NCBI RefSeq assembly: GCF_001908105.1
Contig: NZ_MKGQ01000034.1
Location: 1 to 28,690, forward strand
DNA from: Xenorhabdus eapokensis
Lineage (GTDB): Bacteria; Pseudomonadota; Gammaproteobacteria; Enterobacterales; Enterobacteriaceae
Direction of reading: 5' to 3'
DNA length: 28,690 bases
The translations under genes were made by a program, and so were the position numbers. The number at the start of each line of letters is the position of its first letter. Within the stretch, counting starts at the first letter, position 1. The notes beneath the pieces are model-generated. The model was not told where the DNA came from. It was given only the letters and a program-made list of their open reading frames with translations, and searched no databases. Positions 1 to 11,368 of this stretch are shown in pieces.

Positions 1-78
1 ATACTCTCTTTCGAAAATCTAAGCTGTAACCCATCTCATTTTATGCCTTGTCATCTTAGGTTTAGATATTATGTCATA

Positions 79-273
79 TTAGTATGATTTAGCTATATCT
101 GGGCTGATGGCTTCAATTTGTGATTTTAAAAAGCGTTGAATGTCTTGTCGTTCTTTCAGCTTTTCTGCTTCAAATGAAGTCATTTCAACTTTTATTAACG
201 TATCCTGTGCTAACTCATATATTGCCATGTTTGTACTTACACTATATTTCTTGTTATTGTTCCTTTGTGCCAT
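79..273 (-). pseudogene. N-terminal remnant of a NucS/DUF91-like nuclease gene
   Basis: The 64-residue product contains the stretch MAIYELAQDTL (residues 16-26) and then KERQDIQRFLKSQIE and AISPD. This matches, from memory, the conserved N-terminus of bacterial DUF91/NucS-like proteins, in which an ERxDLQ..L..QI segment precedes a nuclease core with an acidic residue and an ELK-type motif. Here the reading frame ends five residues after SPD, and the nuclease core is not seen in the remaining 78 bases. The gene is therefore truncated, most likely by deletion or rearrangement. Translation may start at residue 1 or at Met16 (base 228); neither has a convincing Shine-Dalgarno sequence. A functional short peptide is unlikely. 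Confidence 0.55.
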
Positions 274-302
274 ATAGTATACATAACTATTCCTACAGGC
301 TG

Positions 303-1457
303 TTAATGCAAGACACGAGTTTCAATATGGTTATTATCCTCATCCATTACTTCATCGTCGTCGAGTGAATCTTCCATTTGTTGATCGCGCAATATGGAAT
401 TTACAACATCAGCAAAACCATCTTTCATATATTGCTCTATAAAAATACCTTTCGGGTTTGGCCAAGGTAATTTAGCCATCGGCCAGTCACAATACTCTTT
501 GTAAAACAAAAACTCTTTCAGGCGCCCTTTCACTTTGTCAAAATCCCGACTCCAGTAAGCATTACCTAACCGATAATTCGTGTAGAATTCATCAAAGCTG
601 CCAAAAATTTCATAAACATAATCGGCTGTTTTGAGTATATTTTTCCACGCCGTTGCTTCACTAATATAGCCCGCAGCAAAACAATTTCGGCTTAGTACAA
701 TCGCCCGCCAAAGATCAAATCCCCAAAGTAAGGCGGGAGGGCGTCCATTAATTGAACAAGAACATTGCTGTACATATTCCTCTGGCTCTTCAATTAAACT
801 GCCAAGTACCTTAAACATGTCCCCATCGGTAAAAACTGCATCAATCGCAAAACGCTCTGAGTGCATTCCCGCCCATAAATCATGCAATACTTTCCAATAA
901 TCTTTTTCATCAAGTACTCCCCAATCTTTATAGATCCGAGATTGGTGAGGCTCTGCATCTGATAAAGGCAAGATACGATATTGGTAATTATCGTGGGAAA
1001 CACGGCTTTTTAAAGGGTAATGCTCTAATGTTTCTGTCCAAAAACCATCGTAATAACAGCTAATTATATGCAATCGCAATGCCTGACGCTTTTCTTCCGG
1101 CAAAACAGAACACTTTGCCTGTAAGTAATAACGTTTCTGTTCGGTAATCGGGAGATTTTTGATGCTCTGGAAACGATAAAAGGAGAAATATATACCAAGT
1201 AAGCTCAAGCCAATTAAGCTAGCCCAAAGTATATACCCCTTTGAAGGTACGTTATTAACATCAAAGATCAGTATTGTTACTCCGACAGATAATACACTCA
1301 GCAAAAGTGTTGCAATCCAAAGAACACCTAAACCCACTACCTGAATAGGTTTGAGAAATGTCACCCTTTTTCTTTCCTTAAGGATATTTTTGATTATCCG
1401 AAAACCATTAACAGGAAATCTTCTATTATTCGGGTGGTTTTGCAATAATTCTTTCAT
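303..1457 (-). CDS. Membrane-anchored DUF1266 domain protein
   Basis: The product (384 residues from the chosen ATG) has two hydrophobic segments near residues 38-65 and 75-94, so the N-terminus is probably membrane-anchored. The C-terminal half carries the DUF1266 signature seen in YbeU/YbeR-like enterobacterial proteins: PALLWGFDLWRAIVLSRNC, then a GYISEATAW helix, a FGSFDEFYTNY segment and GNAYWSRD. The function of DUF1266 is unknown. The frame is open for 26 further codons upstream to base 1535, but that stretch is A+T-rich and lacks a ribosome binding site, while the ATG at 1457 follows a weak GGATT and begins MKELLQNHPNN. The last residues are acidic (DSLDDDEVMDEDNN). It stands alone between the nuclease remnant and zur, in the opposite direction to zur. 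Confidence 0.75.
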   Translation of the reverse strand: MKELLQNHPNNRRFPVNGFRIIKNILKERKRVTFLKPIQVVGLGVLWIATLLLSVLSVGVTILIFDVNNVPSKGYILWASLIGLSLLGIYFSFYRFQSIKNLPITEQKRYYLQAKCSVLPEEKRQALRLHIISCYYDGFWTETLEHYPLKSRVSHDNYQYRILPLSDAEPHQSRIYKDWGVLDEKDYWKVLHDLWAGMHSERFAIDAVFTDGDMFKVLGSLIEEPEEYVQQCSCSINGRPPALLWGFDLWRAIVLSRNCFAAGYISEATAWKNILKTADYVYEIFGSFDEFYTNYRLGNAYWSRDFDKVKGRLKEFLFYKEYCDWPMAKLPWPNPKGIFIEQYMKDGFADVVNSILRDQQMEDSLDDDEVMDEDNNHIETRVLH

Positions 1458-1815
1458 TTTTAATCCATTAATTAAGTAAGATGTATTTAGAATATTTTTA
1501 ATGTTGAAGTCTTTTCCCTTCCTAAGTGGAACCATTAAAATAAACAGCTTTTTTATTAATCATTATAAATTAACTTGTTCTCGCAGACATTATCCAATAT
1601 TTTCAACTTTATTTTCTCCGTTTTTTAGCCCATTTTATTGTTCTTATCCACGGATTAATTTTATTTTCAAGTATCTCATCATGACAAGATAACCCCTTCT
1701 CTTCACAGGGATACTACACATCAGAAGAGAACTGAACATCATATCGATCCCACTCTCAGGTTAAAAAACATGATAACATTAAAGTCATTAGCATCGTGTA
1801 GGTGTGAGAGGTGTA
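1458..1815. other. A+T-rich intergenic region between DUF1266 gene and zur
   Basis: These 358 bases separate two divergent genes and should hold the promoters of both. The only clear signal is the AGAGG Shine-Dalgarno of zur at its right edge. I saw no convincing Zur palindrome and no RNA gene. A weak open frame on the plus strand (1501-1692) has a low-complexity product and no ribosome binding site, so I do not call it a gene. Confidence 0.4.
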
Positions 1816-2328
1816 ATGAAAACTATCAATCAAAAAAAGTTACTGGCACAGGCTGAAGCAATCTGCCTGTCAAGAGGGGTTCGTTTGACACCCCAACGCT
1901 TTGAAATTCTTCGTTTAATCACTGAACAGCCTAGTGCGATAAGCGCTTATGATTTGCTGGATTTATTGCGTGAAGTCGAACCACAAGCCAAACCTCCAAC
2001 GGTTTACCGTGGGTTGGAGTTTCTGCTGGAACAAGGTTTTATTCACAAAATAGAATCCACAAACAGCTATGTGCTATGTCATCATTTTGAAGAGCCTTGT
2101 CATACTTCGGCAATGTTTATCTGTGAATTTTGTGGTTCAGTAACCGAAAAGGATGCAAAAGATATTGAATCAGCTATTCAACAATTAGCGCAGGGTACGG
2201 GATTTCACTTGCGAAATAGTGTGATAGAAGTTCATGGCATGTGTTTTTCCTGCCATGAGATTAAATCCTGCACAAAGCGCGATACGTGTCAGCACGATCA
2301 TGCGGTTGAAGAAAATAAAAAGAAATAA
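1816..2328 (+). CDS. zur: Zinc uptake regulator Zur (Fur family)
   Basis: Zur is the zinc-responsive Fur-family repressor of zinc uptake genes. The 170-residue product has the winged-helix region first (RLTPQRFEILRL, then PQAKPPTVYRGLEFLLEQGF) and the metal-binding dimerisation domain after it. All ligands known from E. coli Zur are present at the same numbers: Cys103/Cys106 (CEFC) and Cys143/Cys146 (CFSC) for the structural zinc, and His77, Cys88, His96 and Glu111 for the regulatory zinc. The ATG at 1816 is chosen because it has AGAGG upstream and matches the E. coli start; an in-frame GTG lies four codons earlier. It is convergent with lexA, whereas in E. coli dinF and a small gene lie between the two. 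Confidence 0.95.
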   Translation: MKTINQKKLLAQAEAICLSRGVRLTPQRFEILRLITEQPSAISAYDLLDLLREVEPQAKPPTVYRGLEFLLEQGFIHKIESTNSYVLCHHFEEPCHTSAMFICEFCGSVTEKDAKDIESAIQQLAQGTGFHLRNSVIEVHGMCFSCHEIKSCTKRDTCQHDHAVEENKKK

Positions 2329-2360
2329 GAAAAAACGCTAAAGGCCAAATTGAGTAATGA

Positions 2361-2447
2361 GGCGGTCATAATTGATATAATCATATATTTTCAAGTGCCC
2401 GCTGAACTTAAGTTTAACGGGTTCTGGGAAAAATGACCGCCCCAGAA
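2361..2447. terminator. Convergent zur/lexA intergenic inverted repeats, probable bidirectional terminator
   Basis: Three inverted repeats are nested between the convergent zur and lexA genes. GGCGGTCAT (2361-2369) pairs with ATGACCGCC (2433-2441). A near-palindrome at 2398-2421 has CCCG and CGGG ends and an AACTTAAGTT centre. TTCTGGG (2422-2428) pairs with CCCAGAA (2441-2447). No strong T-run follows either side, so this is a plausible but not classical terminator. Confidence 0.4.
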
Positions 2448-2476
2448 TGGCAAACTGCAATTATCCGCCTTTACAA

Positions 2477-3094
2477 TCAGAACCAGTCCCCGCTACGAAT
2501 AACGCCGACAGCCAATCCTTCAATAGTGAAATTCTGCTCGCTCAAATCAACAACAATGGGTTCAAATTCCGGATTCTCAGCAATCAGTTCAATTTTGTTC
2601 CCTGTTTGTTTGAAGCGTTTTACAGTAACTTCATCTTCAATCCGCGCCACAATGACTTGCCCATTATGAACATCCTGGGTTTTATGCACAGCCAGTAAAT
2701 CTCCGTCCATAATCCCAATGTCTTTCATGGACATCCCACTGACACGTAACAGAAAATCAGCGCTTGGTTTGAATAATTCAGGATCAACCTTATAGTGACT
2801 TTCGATGTGTTCCTGAGCCAGCAGTGGTTCCCCAGCAGCAACACGACCGATCAGCGGCAACCCTGCCCCTTCATCTTGCTCTTCAAGCAGCAAACGGATA
2901 CCTCTGGATGCACCAGAAATAATCTTTATCACCCCTTTACGCGCAAGTGCCTTTAAATGCTCTTCTGCTGCGTTAGGTGAACGAAAACCAAGACGCGCTG
3001 CAATTTCAGCACGTGTTGGTGGCATACCCGTTTGCGAAATATGGTCACGCACCAAGTCATAAACTTGCTGCTGCCTGGCAGTTAATGCTTTCAT
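2477..3094 (-). CDS. lexA: SOS repressor LexA
   Basis: LexA represses the SOS regulon and cleaves itself when RecA is activated. The 205-residue protein has the N-terminal winged-helix DNA-binding domain ([20 protein letters not shown]) and a C-terminal S24-type latent protease. The cleavage site is Ala87-Gly88 (RVAAGEP). The catalytic dyad is Ser122 (SGMSMKDIG) and Lys159 (EVTVKRF), each shifted by three from E. coli because of a short insertion in the hinge (EEQDEGAG). Two SOS boxes lie directly upstream, as expected for autoregulation. The next gene downstream is convergent zur, so the dinF gene that E. coli co-transcribes with lexA is absent here. Confidence 0.98.
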   Translation of the reverse strand: MKALTARQQQVYDLVRDHISQTGMPPTRAEIAARLGFRSPNAAEEHLKALARKGVIKIISGASRGIRLLLEEQDEGAGLPLIGRVAAGEPLLAQEHIESHYKVDPELFKPSADFLLRVSGMSMKDIGIMDGDLLAVHKTQDVHNGQVIVARIEDEVTVKRFKQTGNKIELIAENPEFEPIVVDLSEQNFTIEGLAVGVIRSGDWF

Positions 3095-3102
3095 TTCGCC
3101 CC

Positions 3103-3118
3103 CTGTTTGTTTATACAG
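3103..3118 (-). promoter_or_regulatory. SOS box 1 of lexA
   Basis: CTGT-N8-ACAG is a perfect match to the LexA operator ends. It lies eight bases from the lexA start codon. Confidence 0.9.
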
Positions 3119-3123
3119 TCAAG

Positions 3124-3139
3124 CTGTGAGTATATACAG
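3124..3139 (-). promoter_or_regulatory. SOS box 2 of lexA
   Basis: A second CTGT-N8-ACAG, with GAGTATAT in the centre, starts 21 bases from the first box. This tandem arrangement matches the double operator of E. coli lexA. Confidence 0.9.
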
Positions 3140-3212
3140 GTAAAATCGAATTGGGAACCTGTCAGCATGTAAAAGCAGCTAAATAACGTATTTGATGAAA
3201 AAATGCGCTATC

Positions 3213-3584
3213 TCAGCGCATAAAATGCGACCAAAAAATCATTCCCCAAGTGAACAACGCCAAGAATATGGTGAGCAATACAGCCGCAGATCCCATATCT
3301 TTCGCTCGACCTGATAATTCATGATATTCACTACCGATGCGATCCACGACGGCTTCTATGGCACTATTGAGGATTTCGACAATGACCACCAGCATAACAG
3401 AGCCAATCAGGAGGAGTCTCTCAAATAAGCCAAAGTCTAAAGAAAATGCAATGATGATCGCAAATATGGCAGCAATGGCTTCCTGCCGGAATGCCGCTTC
3501 ATTTTGCCATGCGGCCTTAATTCCTTTCACCGAATATCCAGCCGCTTTAATGATGCGGCTCAAACCTGTTGATTGATTTGCCAT
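3213..3584 (-). CDS. dgkA: Diacylglycerol kinase DgkA
   Basis: DgkA is the small trimeric inner-membrane kinase that phosphorylates diacylglycerol to phosphatidic acid, recycling the diacylglycerol left by periplasmic glucan synthesis. The 123-residue product has three hydrophobic helices and the family signature EILNSAIEAVVDR. Glu70 and Glu77 correspond to the catalytic and metal-binding Glu69 and Glu76 of E. coli, and SGRAKDMGSAAV follows. It lies between lexA and plsB and is divergent from plsB. The roughly 140-base gap must hold promoters for both. Confidence 0.97.
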   Translation of the reverse strand: MANQSTGLSRIIKAAGYSVKGIKAAWQNEAAFRQEAIAAIFAIIIAFSLDFGLFERLLLIGSVMLVVIVEILNSAIEAVVDRIGSEYHELSGRAKDMGSAAVLLTIFLALFTWGMIFWSHFMR

Positions 3585-3722
3585 AAAAATTTTCTTTAAT
3601 TAACTTAATGATTGTATGGTTATATAACTTTTAGCTCTTATTATTGTCTCACTTTCCACAGATCTCAAAACCTGTTTCTGGTATCCTTGCGATGCATTGC
3701 TAATAAGAGGCTTAAAGCAGTT

Positions 3723-6191
3723 ATGTCAGGTTGGCGTAAAATATATTATAAGTTATTGAATTTACCACTAAAATTATTAGTAAAAAGTAAACTAATCCCT
3801 ACAGATCCTATTGCGGAGCTGCGTCTTGATACGACTCGGCCTATTTTGTACATATTGCCGTATCACTCAAAAACAGACTTATTGACTCTACGTCAGCAGT
3901 GTCTGGCGCAAGATTTACCTGATCCATTAAATCCTTTGGAAATTGGTGACACACAACTTCCCAGTTGTGTCTTTATCGATAACGGTCCACGTGTATTCCG
4001 TTGTTATGCGCCAAAACATGAATCTGTGAGAATTTTCCACTCTTATCTGGACTTGCATCATAATAATCCCGATCTAGATATCCAGATGGTGCCAGTTTCC
4101 GTCATGTTTGGGCGTTCCCCAGGGCGCGAAGGACAAGAAGGGCATACCACCCCACAATTACGCTTACTAAATGGCGTGCAGAAGTTTTTTGCGATCTTAT
4201 GGCTTGGACGGGATAGTTTTGTCCGTTTCTCCACACCAGTGTCTCTACGCCGTATGGCCGACGAACATGGTACAGATAATATCATCGCCAATAAGCTCGC
4301 CCGTGTGGCTCGGATGCACTATTCCCGCCAGCGTCTTGCGGCTGTTGGGCCTCGTTTGCCTGCCAGGCAGGATCTGTTTAATAAGTTACTGGCATCAAAA
4401 GCAATAGAAAAAGCGATTGCTGATGAAGCCCGTAGCAAGAAAATCTCTCCCGAAAAGGCCAAGCAGAACGCCATCAATATGCTGGAAGAGATCGCGGCAG
4501 ATTTTTCCTATGAAACCGTACGCTTGACCGATCGAGTTTTAAGTTGGACCTGGAACCGTTTGTATCAAGGCATCAATGTTCATAACGCCGAACGAGTTCG
4601 CCAATTGGCACAGGACGGCCATGAACTGGTTTATGTTCCATGTCATCGCAGCCATATGGACTACCTTTTGCTCTCTTATGTGCTCTATCATCAAGGGCTG
4701 GTTCCACCGCACATTGCTGCGGGCATTAACCTGAATTTCTGGCCTGCCGGCCCGATATTCCGTCGTCTTGGTGCGTTCTTTATCCGCCGTACGTTTAAAG
4801 GCAATAAGCTCTATTCAACCCTCTTTCGTGAATATCTTGGTGAATTGTTTACCCGCGGTTATTCGGTTGAATATTTTGTCGAAGGAGGACGCTCCCGTAC
4901 TGGTCGTTTGCTGGATCCCAAAACGGGTACGCTCTCCATGACCTTGCAAGCCATGCTGCGAGGGGAATCTCGTCCAATCACGATTGTGCCGATCTATATC
5001 GGTTATGAACATGTGATGGAAGTGGCAACTTATGCCAAAGAGCTGCGCGGTGCAACCAAGGAAAAAGAAGGCTTTTTCCAGATGGTACGCGGGTTGCGCA
5101 AATTACGTAATCTGGGACAAGGTTACGTGAATTTTGGTGAACCGATCCCGTTGATACAATACCTGAGCCAGCATGTACCAGAGTGGCGTGACTCCATCGA
5201 CCCAATAGAATCCCAGCGTCCAACATGGCTGACGCCAACAGTCAGTAAACTGGCTGACAATATTATGGTCAATATCAATAATGCTGCCGCAGCCAATGCT
5301 ATCAATTTATGCACTACGGCATTGTTGTCATCGCGTCAGCGAGCACTTACTCGTGAACAGCTTATTGAACAGTTGGATTGCTATCTGCAATTACTGCGGA
5401 ATGTGCCTTACACTGACGATATCACGGTGCCAAATCAAACCGCAGAAGAGTTGCTAGATCATGCTCTTATGATGAATAAGTTTGAGGTCGAGAAGGACGG
5501 TCTGGGAGATATTATTATCCTGCCACGTGAAAGCGCGGTATTGATGACTTATTATCGTAATAATATCCAGCACTTATTAATCCTGCCATCCTTGATTACC
5601 AGCATTGTTATGCATCACCGCCGTATTAGTCGCAGTGAATTGCTTAGACAGGTAGCGCTGATTTATCCGCTGATCAAGCAGGAACTCTTCATGCGTTACA
5701 GTAAGGAAACGCTTCCCGACGTCGTCAATACCTTGATTGATGAGCTGGCACGTCAAGGCCTTATCTGCAACAAAGAGCAAGGAATACTGGTGCTAAATCC
5801 TGCACGTATTCGTCCACTGCAATTGCTGGCAGCCGGCATCAGGGAAACGCTGCAACGTTATGCTATTACGCTCTCTTTGTTAAATGCCACCCCTGAAATC
5901 AGCCGTGGTGTACTGGAAAAAGAGAGCCGGATGCTGGCACAACGTCTGTCGGTTCTGCATGGCATCAACGCGCCAGAGTTCTTTGACAAGGCGGTTTTTG
6001 CTTGCTCGGTCAATACGCTGCGCGAAGAAGGTTATATTCAAGACAGCGGTGATATGATTACAACCAGTGCCCAGGAACTCTATCATGTATTGAGTGAGTT
6101 GATGTCACCTGAAATTCGCTTGACGATTGAAAGTGTCAGTATGCCACCAGAACAGAATGAACCTGTACAGATAGCGCAAGATCAACCATAA
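3723..6191 (+). CDS. plsB: Glycerol-3-phosphate acyltransferase PlsB
   Basis: PlsB is the inner-membrane enzyme that transfers an acyl group from acyl-ACP or acyl-CoA to the sn-1 position of glycerol 3-phosphate, the first step of phospholipid synthesis. The 822-residue protein has the acyltransferase blocks in order: HRSHMD (HX4D catalytic motif), GAFFIRR, the glycerol-phosphate-binding VEGGRSRTG and PIYIGYE. The start [16 protein letters not shown] aligns with E. coli MSGW. The frame is open 37 codons further upstream, but that part runs through the dgkA/plsB promoter gap and lacks family similarity. The tail [16 protein letters not shown] is longer than in E. coli. It is convergent with ubiA across a strong hairpin. 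Confidence 0.97.
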   Translation: MSGWRKIYYKLLNLPLKLLVKSKLIPTDPIAELRLDTTRPILYILPYHSKTDLLTLRQQCLAQDLPDPLNPLEIGDTQLPSCVFIDNGPRVFRCYAPKHESVRIFHSYLDLHHNNPDLDIQMVPVSVMFGRSPGREGQEGHTTPQLRLLNGVQKFFAILWLGRDSFVRFSTPVSLRRMADEHGTDNIIANKLARVARMHYSRQRLAAVGPRLPARQDLFNKLLASKAIEKAIADEARSKKISPEKAKQNAINMLEEIAADFSYETVRLTDRVLSWTWNRLYQGINVHNAERVRQLAQDGHELVYVPCHRSHMDYLLLSYVLYHQGLVPPHIAAGINLNFWPAGPIFRRLGAFFIRRTFKGNKLYSTLFREYLGELFTRGYSVEYFVEGGRSRTGRLLDPKTGTLSMTLQAMLRGESRPITIVPIYIGYEHVMEVATYAKELRGATKEKEGFFQMVRGLRKLRNLGQGYVNFGEPIPLIQYLSQHVPEWRDSIDPIESQRPTWLTPTVSKLADNIMVNINNAAAANAINLCTTALLSSRQRALTREQLIEQLDCYLQLLRNVPYTDDITVPNQTAEELLDHALMMNKFEVEKDGLGDIIILPRESAVLMTYYRNNIQHLLILPSLITSIVMHHRRISRSELLRQVALIYPLIKQELFMRYSKETLPDVVNTLIDELARQGLICNKEQGILVLNPARIRPLQLLAAGIRETLQRYAITLSLLNATPEISRGVLEKESRMLAQRLSVLHGINAPEFFDKAVFACSVNTLREEGYIQDSGDMITTSAQELYHVLSELMSPEIRLTIESVSMPPEQNEPVQIAQDQP

Positions 6192-6221
6192 CGATGCCAA
6201 ACGGGTTATGGAAACAGAAAT

Positions 6222-6245
6222 TAACGGGCGGATAACCGCCCGTTA
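6222..6245. terminator. Bidirectional terminator hairpin between plsB and ubiA
   Basis: A perfect 10-bp stem TAACGGGCGG / CCGCCCGTTA closes an ATAA loop between the convergent genes. The flanks are A+T-rich but the T-runs are short. Confidence 0.75.
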
Positions 6246-6263
6246 TATTAGAGCTACGCCATA

Positions 6264-7130
6264 CTAGATATAGCTAAAAAAGATGCCAAGGAATAGAACT
6301 AAACCAACGTAGTTATTGTTCATAAACGACTGAAAACAGGCGGCTCTCTCCCGATTTGTGATCAGTTTCTGCTGATAAACGAATAATGCGGTTGCCAGCA
6401 ATACTGTCCAATAATATATTCCCCCCAGATTCACCATCGCGCCAACTAAGACCAAAATGCCCAGCATGATGAATTGCAGAATGCCAATGATCAGTTTATC
6501 AAAGCGTCCAAAAAGCACTGCGGTCGATTTCACACCGATTTTCAAGTCATCGTCACGATCAACCATTGCATACTGCGTATCATAAATTACAGACCAAATA
6601 ATATTGGCGAAAAATAATAGCCAGCATTCTAATGGTAAGGATTCACTTACTGCGGAAAATGCCATAGGAATTGACCAGCCGTAAGCAGCACCTAATACAA
6701 CTTGTGGCAAGTGACTGACTCGTTTGACAAAAGGGTAAATCCACGCCAGTGCCAGACCGACAACCGACAATGCAATGGTCATTTTATTCAGTGTCAGAAC
6801 CAGCGCAAAAGAAATGAGTATCAGTGTGGCAAACAAGATTTTGCTTTCTTTTTCGGTAATAGCCCCACTAGGAAGAGGACGAGATTTTGTCCGTTCTACA
6901 TACCCATCAAATTTTCTGTCTGCGAAATCATTAATGCAACATCCCGCCGCACGCATGAAAAACACACCGAGAGTAAACACTAACCCTATGTGCAAATCTG
7001 GCATGCCCTTTGCGGCGATCCACAATGCCCAATAGGTTGGCCATAATAGTAATAATGTGCCAATGGGTTTATCGATACGCATTAAACGGCAATAAGCACA
7101 CCATTTATTCCGCGTCATACAGACCTTCAA
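6264..7130 (-). CDS. ubiA: 4-hydroxybenzoate octaprenyltransferase UbiA
   Basis: UbiA is the inner-membrane prenyltransferase that attaches the octaprenyl chain to 4-hydroxybenzoate in ubiquinone synthesis. The 288-residue product is strongly hydrophobic with many membrane segments. It has both Asp-rich prenyl-diphosphate sites: [10 protein letters not shown] and, later, [16 protein letters not shown]. The C-terminus keeps [14 protein letters not shown]. The longest form starts with TTG at 7130 and has the same N-terminal length as E. coli UbiA, with GGGGAG upstream. An ATG four codons later (7118) has GAAGG at good spacing, so either start is possible. It follows ubiC closely and is the second gene of a ubiCA operon. 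Confidence 0.96.
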   Translation of the reverse strand: MKVCMTRNKWCAYCRLMRIDKPIGTLLLLWPTYWALWIAAKGMPDLHIGLVFTLGVFFMRAAGCCINDFADRKFDGYVERTKSRPLPSGAITEKESKILFATLILISFALVLTLNKMTIALSVVGLALAWIYPFVKRVSHLPQVVLGAAYGWSIPMAFSAVSESLPLECWLLFFANIIWSVIYDTQYAMVDRDDDLKIGVKSTAVLFGRFDKLIIGILQFIMLGILVLVGAMVNLGGIYYWTVLLATALFVYQQKLITNRERAACFQSFMNNNYVGLVLFLGIFFSYI

Positions 7131-7165
7131 TCTATTTCTCCCCTTTAATTCTGTTGATCTTAATT

Positions 7166-7672
7166 TTATTTATATACAGGTGAATTCGGTAAAAAAACCT
7201 CTGTGAGTAGCAATGGTTTGCCCGACAGCCTCAATAAAGAACGACGTACCCAACGCCCCCCTTGTCGGCCTATTTGAATATAATCCCGCGTTAGATTATT
7301 ACCACTAAAAAGATAACGTCCAAGTGGAACAGTGCCTACATCAACCAATTTTTTATCTGGGCCAGTGAGTGTTTCCTCAGGAATAACTGTGCGCCCCAAA
7401 AGCCACGGGACGTTATCCCCATACAAAACAATTTCACGTAACCAATATTTTTCACTTACAGGTAAGTGCTCACTTTCACCATTTAACTCTTCCAGAGTGA
7501 TAAAGTTTTCCCGAAAAGGAGCAACCGATACATGCTGACAATGTTGCTCAAAGCGACGTGTCATTGAGCCTACTTCCATCAGCCAATCTAAAACAGATCC
7601 AGGCAGAAGGTCGGTCTCATTTGGTGATAACCAGTGGATGGGGGTTGAATTTAATATTGTGTCATCTGCCAT
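7166..7672 (-). CDS. ubiC: Chorismate pyruvate-lyase UbiC
   Basis: UbiC cleaves chorismate to 4-hydroxybenzoate and pyruvate in the cytoplasm, the first committed step of ubiquinone synthesis, and supplies the substrate of the adjacent UbiA. The 168-residue product has the family core [35 protein letters not shown] and [16 protein letters not shown]. Arg79 and Glu158 correspond to the active-site Arg76 and Glu155 of E. coli. The start at 7672 (MADDTILNS) gives the usual family length. The frame is open 43 codons further upstream, but that extension begins inside the pgi terminator hairpin and is dominated by a hydrophobic stretch not known in UbiC. Confidence 0.95.
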   Translation of the reverse strand: MADDTILNSTPIHWLSPNETDLLPGSVLDWLMEVGSMTRRFEQHCQHVSVAPFRENFITLEELNGESEHLPVSEKYWLREIVLYGDNVPWLLGRTVIPEETLTGPDKKLVDVGTVPLGRYLFSGNNLTRDYIQIGRQGGRWVRRSLLRLSGKPLLLTEVFLPNSPVYK

Positions 7673-7789
7673 TATTATTTTCCCATTGCGGGGAATAGCA
7701 ATTTCCCCGACAGCACAACGAATGGGGAGTGAGGATATCATGTTGCAGACCAATAAAATTAAAAGTTGATAACAAATTATGTAAATCAC

Positions 7790-7828
7790 AAAAAAACTCA
7801 CCTTAATAACTATTGCTATTAAGGTGAG
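7790..7828 (-). terminator. Rho-independent terminator of pgi
   Basis: A perfect 12-bp stem (arms 7797-7808 and 7817-7828) with an 8-base loop is followed, on the minus strand, by seven T residues (7796-7790). It lies 29 bases past the pgi stop codon. Confidence 0.9.
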
Positions 7829-7856
7829 AAAAGATTAGGTGATATGGCGGTTCAGA

Positions 7857-9780
<1,924 letters not shown>

Positions 9781-11154
9781 ATGTGTGCTGTTTCATCTCC
9801 TAATTCGCAGTATGTGGTAGCAAAATTTGGTGGTACTAGTGTGGCAGATTTTGATGCCATGAATAATTGCGCCGACATTATTTTGGCGGACACCAATGTC
9901 CGTGTGGTTGTTCTGTCAGCTTCCGCTGGCGTCACTAATTTACTGGTTGCATTGGCCGCTGGCTGCGATAGCGATAAACGGGAGAGCCATCTGAAACAGA
10001 TCCGTGACATTCAATACGCTATTATTGACCGATTGAGTGAAGCGGATGTGATCCGTGAGGAAATTGATCGTCTGCTGGAAAATATTGAGATGCTGTCAGA
10101 AGCAGCATCGCTCGCTACTTCAGAAGCATTGACAGATGAATTGGTTAGCCACGGTGAAGTCATGTCCACCTTATTGTTTGTAGAGTTGTTACGTCAACGC
10201 AATACGGGTGCCGAATGGTTTGATATCCGTCGGATCATGCGAACCAATGATAACTTTGGGCAGGCAGAACCGGATATACTCCAGCTCCATATTTTGGCAA
10301 TGGAACACCTTTATCCCCGCCTGAACGATACAATCGTCATCACTCAAGGGTTTATTGGCAGAGAAGAAAAAGGTCGTACAACCACACTGGGGCGAGGTGG
10401 CAGCGATTATACCGCGGCCTTACTGGGTGAAGCGCTGGGTTTACAGCGTGTTGATATCTGGACAGATGTTCCAGGCATTTACACGACTGATCCCCGTATT
10501 GTTCCTACCGCTAAACGCATCAATAAAATTGCTTTTGATGAAGCGGCTGAAATGGCAACTTTTGGTGCCAAAATCCTCCATCCTGCCACACTACTACCGG
10601 CAGTTCGCTGTGACATTCCGGTATTTGTCGGCTCCAGTAAAGAGCCACAGGCAGGCGGTACAATAGTCTGTGATAAAACAGGAAATCCCCCACTGTTTCG
10701 TGCATTGGCTCTGCGCCGCAAACAAACTTTACTGACATTACATAGTCTGAAAATGCTACATGCCAGGGGCTTTCTGGCAGAAGTTTTTACCCTACTGTCA
10801 CGTCATAATATTTCGGTGGATTTGATTACCACATCAGAAGTGAGTATCGCCCTGACGCTGGATACCAAAGGTTCCACCAGCACGAATGGCAACCTGCTGA
10901 CCAATGCGTTGCTAACTGAACTTTCTAAATTGTGCCGTGTGGAAGTCGAAGAAGATATGGCGCTGGTGGCGATTATCGGTAATGAACTTTCACGGGCAAA
11001 AGGATTGGGAAAAGGGATTTTTGGCGTGTTGGAACCCTTTAATATTCGTATGATTAGCTGTGGTGCAAGCAGTCATAATGTCTGTCTGCTCGTTCCTGGT
11101 AACGATGCGGAACAGGTGATTCAGACATTGCATCAGAGTTTGTTTGAAGAATAA
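9781..11154 (+). CDS. lysC: Aspartokinase III, lysine-sensitive
   Basis: LysC phosphorylates aspartate, the first step towards lysine, threonine, methionine and diaminopimelate, and is feedback-inhibited by lysine. The 457-residue protein begins with the kinase signature VVAKFGGTSVADF. The amino-acid-kinase fold continues with DELVSHGEVMSTLL, TTLGRGGSDYTAALL and DVPGIYTTDPR. Two C-terminal ACT regulatory domains follow, including HNISVDLITTSEVSIALTLD. ATG at 9781 is chosen over an in-frame TTG 11 codons upstream because it matches the family length. Gene-specific lysine control at the RNA level is not evident in the leader. It ends in a clear terminator. Confidence 0.96.
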   Translation: MCAVSSPNSQYVVAKFGGTSVADFDAMNNCADIILADTNVRVVVLSASAGVTNLLVALAAGCDSDKRESHLKQIRDIQYAIIDRLSEADVIREEIDRLLENIEMLSEAASLATSEALTDELVSHGEVMSTLLFVELLRQRNTGAEWFDIRRIMRTNDNFGQAEPDILQLHILAMEHLYPRLNDTIVITQGFIGREEKGRTTTLGRGGSDYTAALLGEALGLQRVDIWTDVPGIYTTDPRIVPTAKRINKIAFDEAAEMATFGAKILHPATLLPAVRCDIPVFVGSSKEPQAGGTIVCDKTGNPPLFRALALRRKQTLLTLHSLKMLHARGFLAEVFTLLSRHNISVDLITTSEVSIALTLDTKGSTSTNGNLLTNALLTELSKLCRVEVEEDMALVAIIGNELSRAKGLGKGIFGVLEPFNIRMISCGASSHNVCLLVPGNDAEQVIQTLHQSLFEE

Positions 11155-11181
11155 CAAAATAAAGTCAAACATAGTGCCAGA

Positions 11182-11209
11182 AAAACCCGCATAAAAAGCG
11201 GGTTTTCTT
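11182..11209 (+). terminator. Rho-independent terminator of lysC
   Basis: AAAACCCGC (11182-11190) and GCGGGTTTT (11198-11206) form a stem with a 7-base loop that runs into TTTTCTT. Confidence 0.9.
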
Positions 11210-11295
11210 GATCTTGCAAAGAGGACAGTTAATCAAACTTATGAATGAACACATCGGATGTGTTTTTCCCCTCTTTATCATCCATAATAAGAAAA

Positions 11296-11310
11296 CGAAA
11301 ATAAATTCCA
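11296..11310 (+). promoter_or_regulatory. Putative IclR box in the iclR promoter
   Basis: The 15 bases CGAAAATAAATTCCA resemble the IclR operator pattern TGGAAATNATTTCCA. They lie 59 bases upstream of the iclR start, where autorepression would be expected. Confidence 0.5.
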
Positions 11311-11368
11311 TTTTTTGTCTATCGCAGCACCTATTGTTGCAAGCAGACTATTATCCAGAGGGAATCTT

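Noticed and set aside
1501..1692. A 63-codon plus-strand frame between the DUF1266 gene and zur.
   Set aside because: Its composition is that of translated A+T-rich spacer and no ribosome binding site is present.
3612..3722. A 37-codon N-terminal extension of plsB.
   Set aside because: It crosses the dgkA/plsB promoter gap, and MSGW at 3723 matches the known PlsB start.
7673..7801. A hydrophobic 43-residue N-terminal extension of ubiC that looks like a signal anchor.
   Set aside because: It starts inside the pgi terminator, UbiC is cytoplasmic, and the family start lies at 7672.
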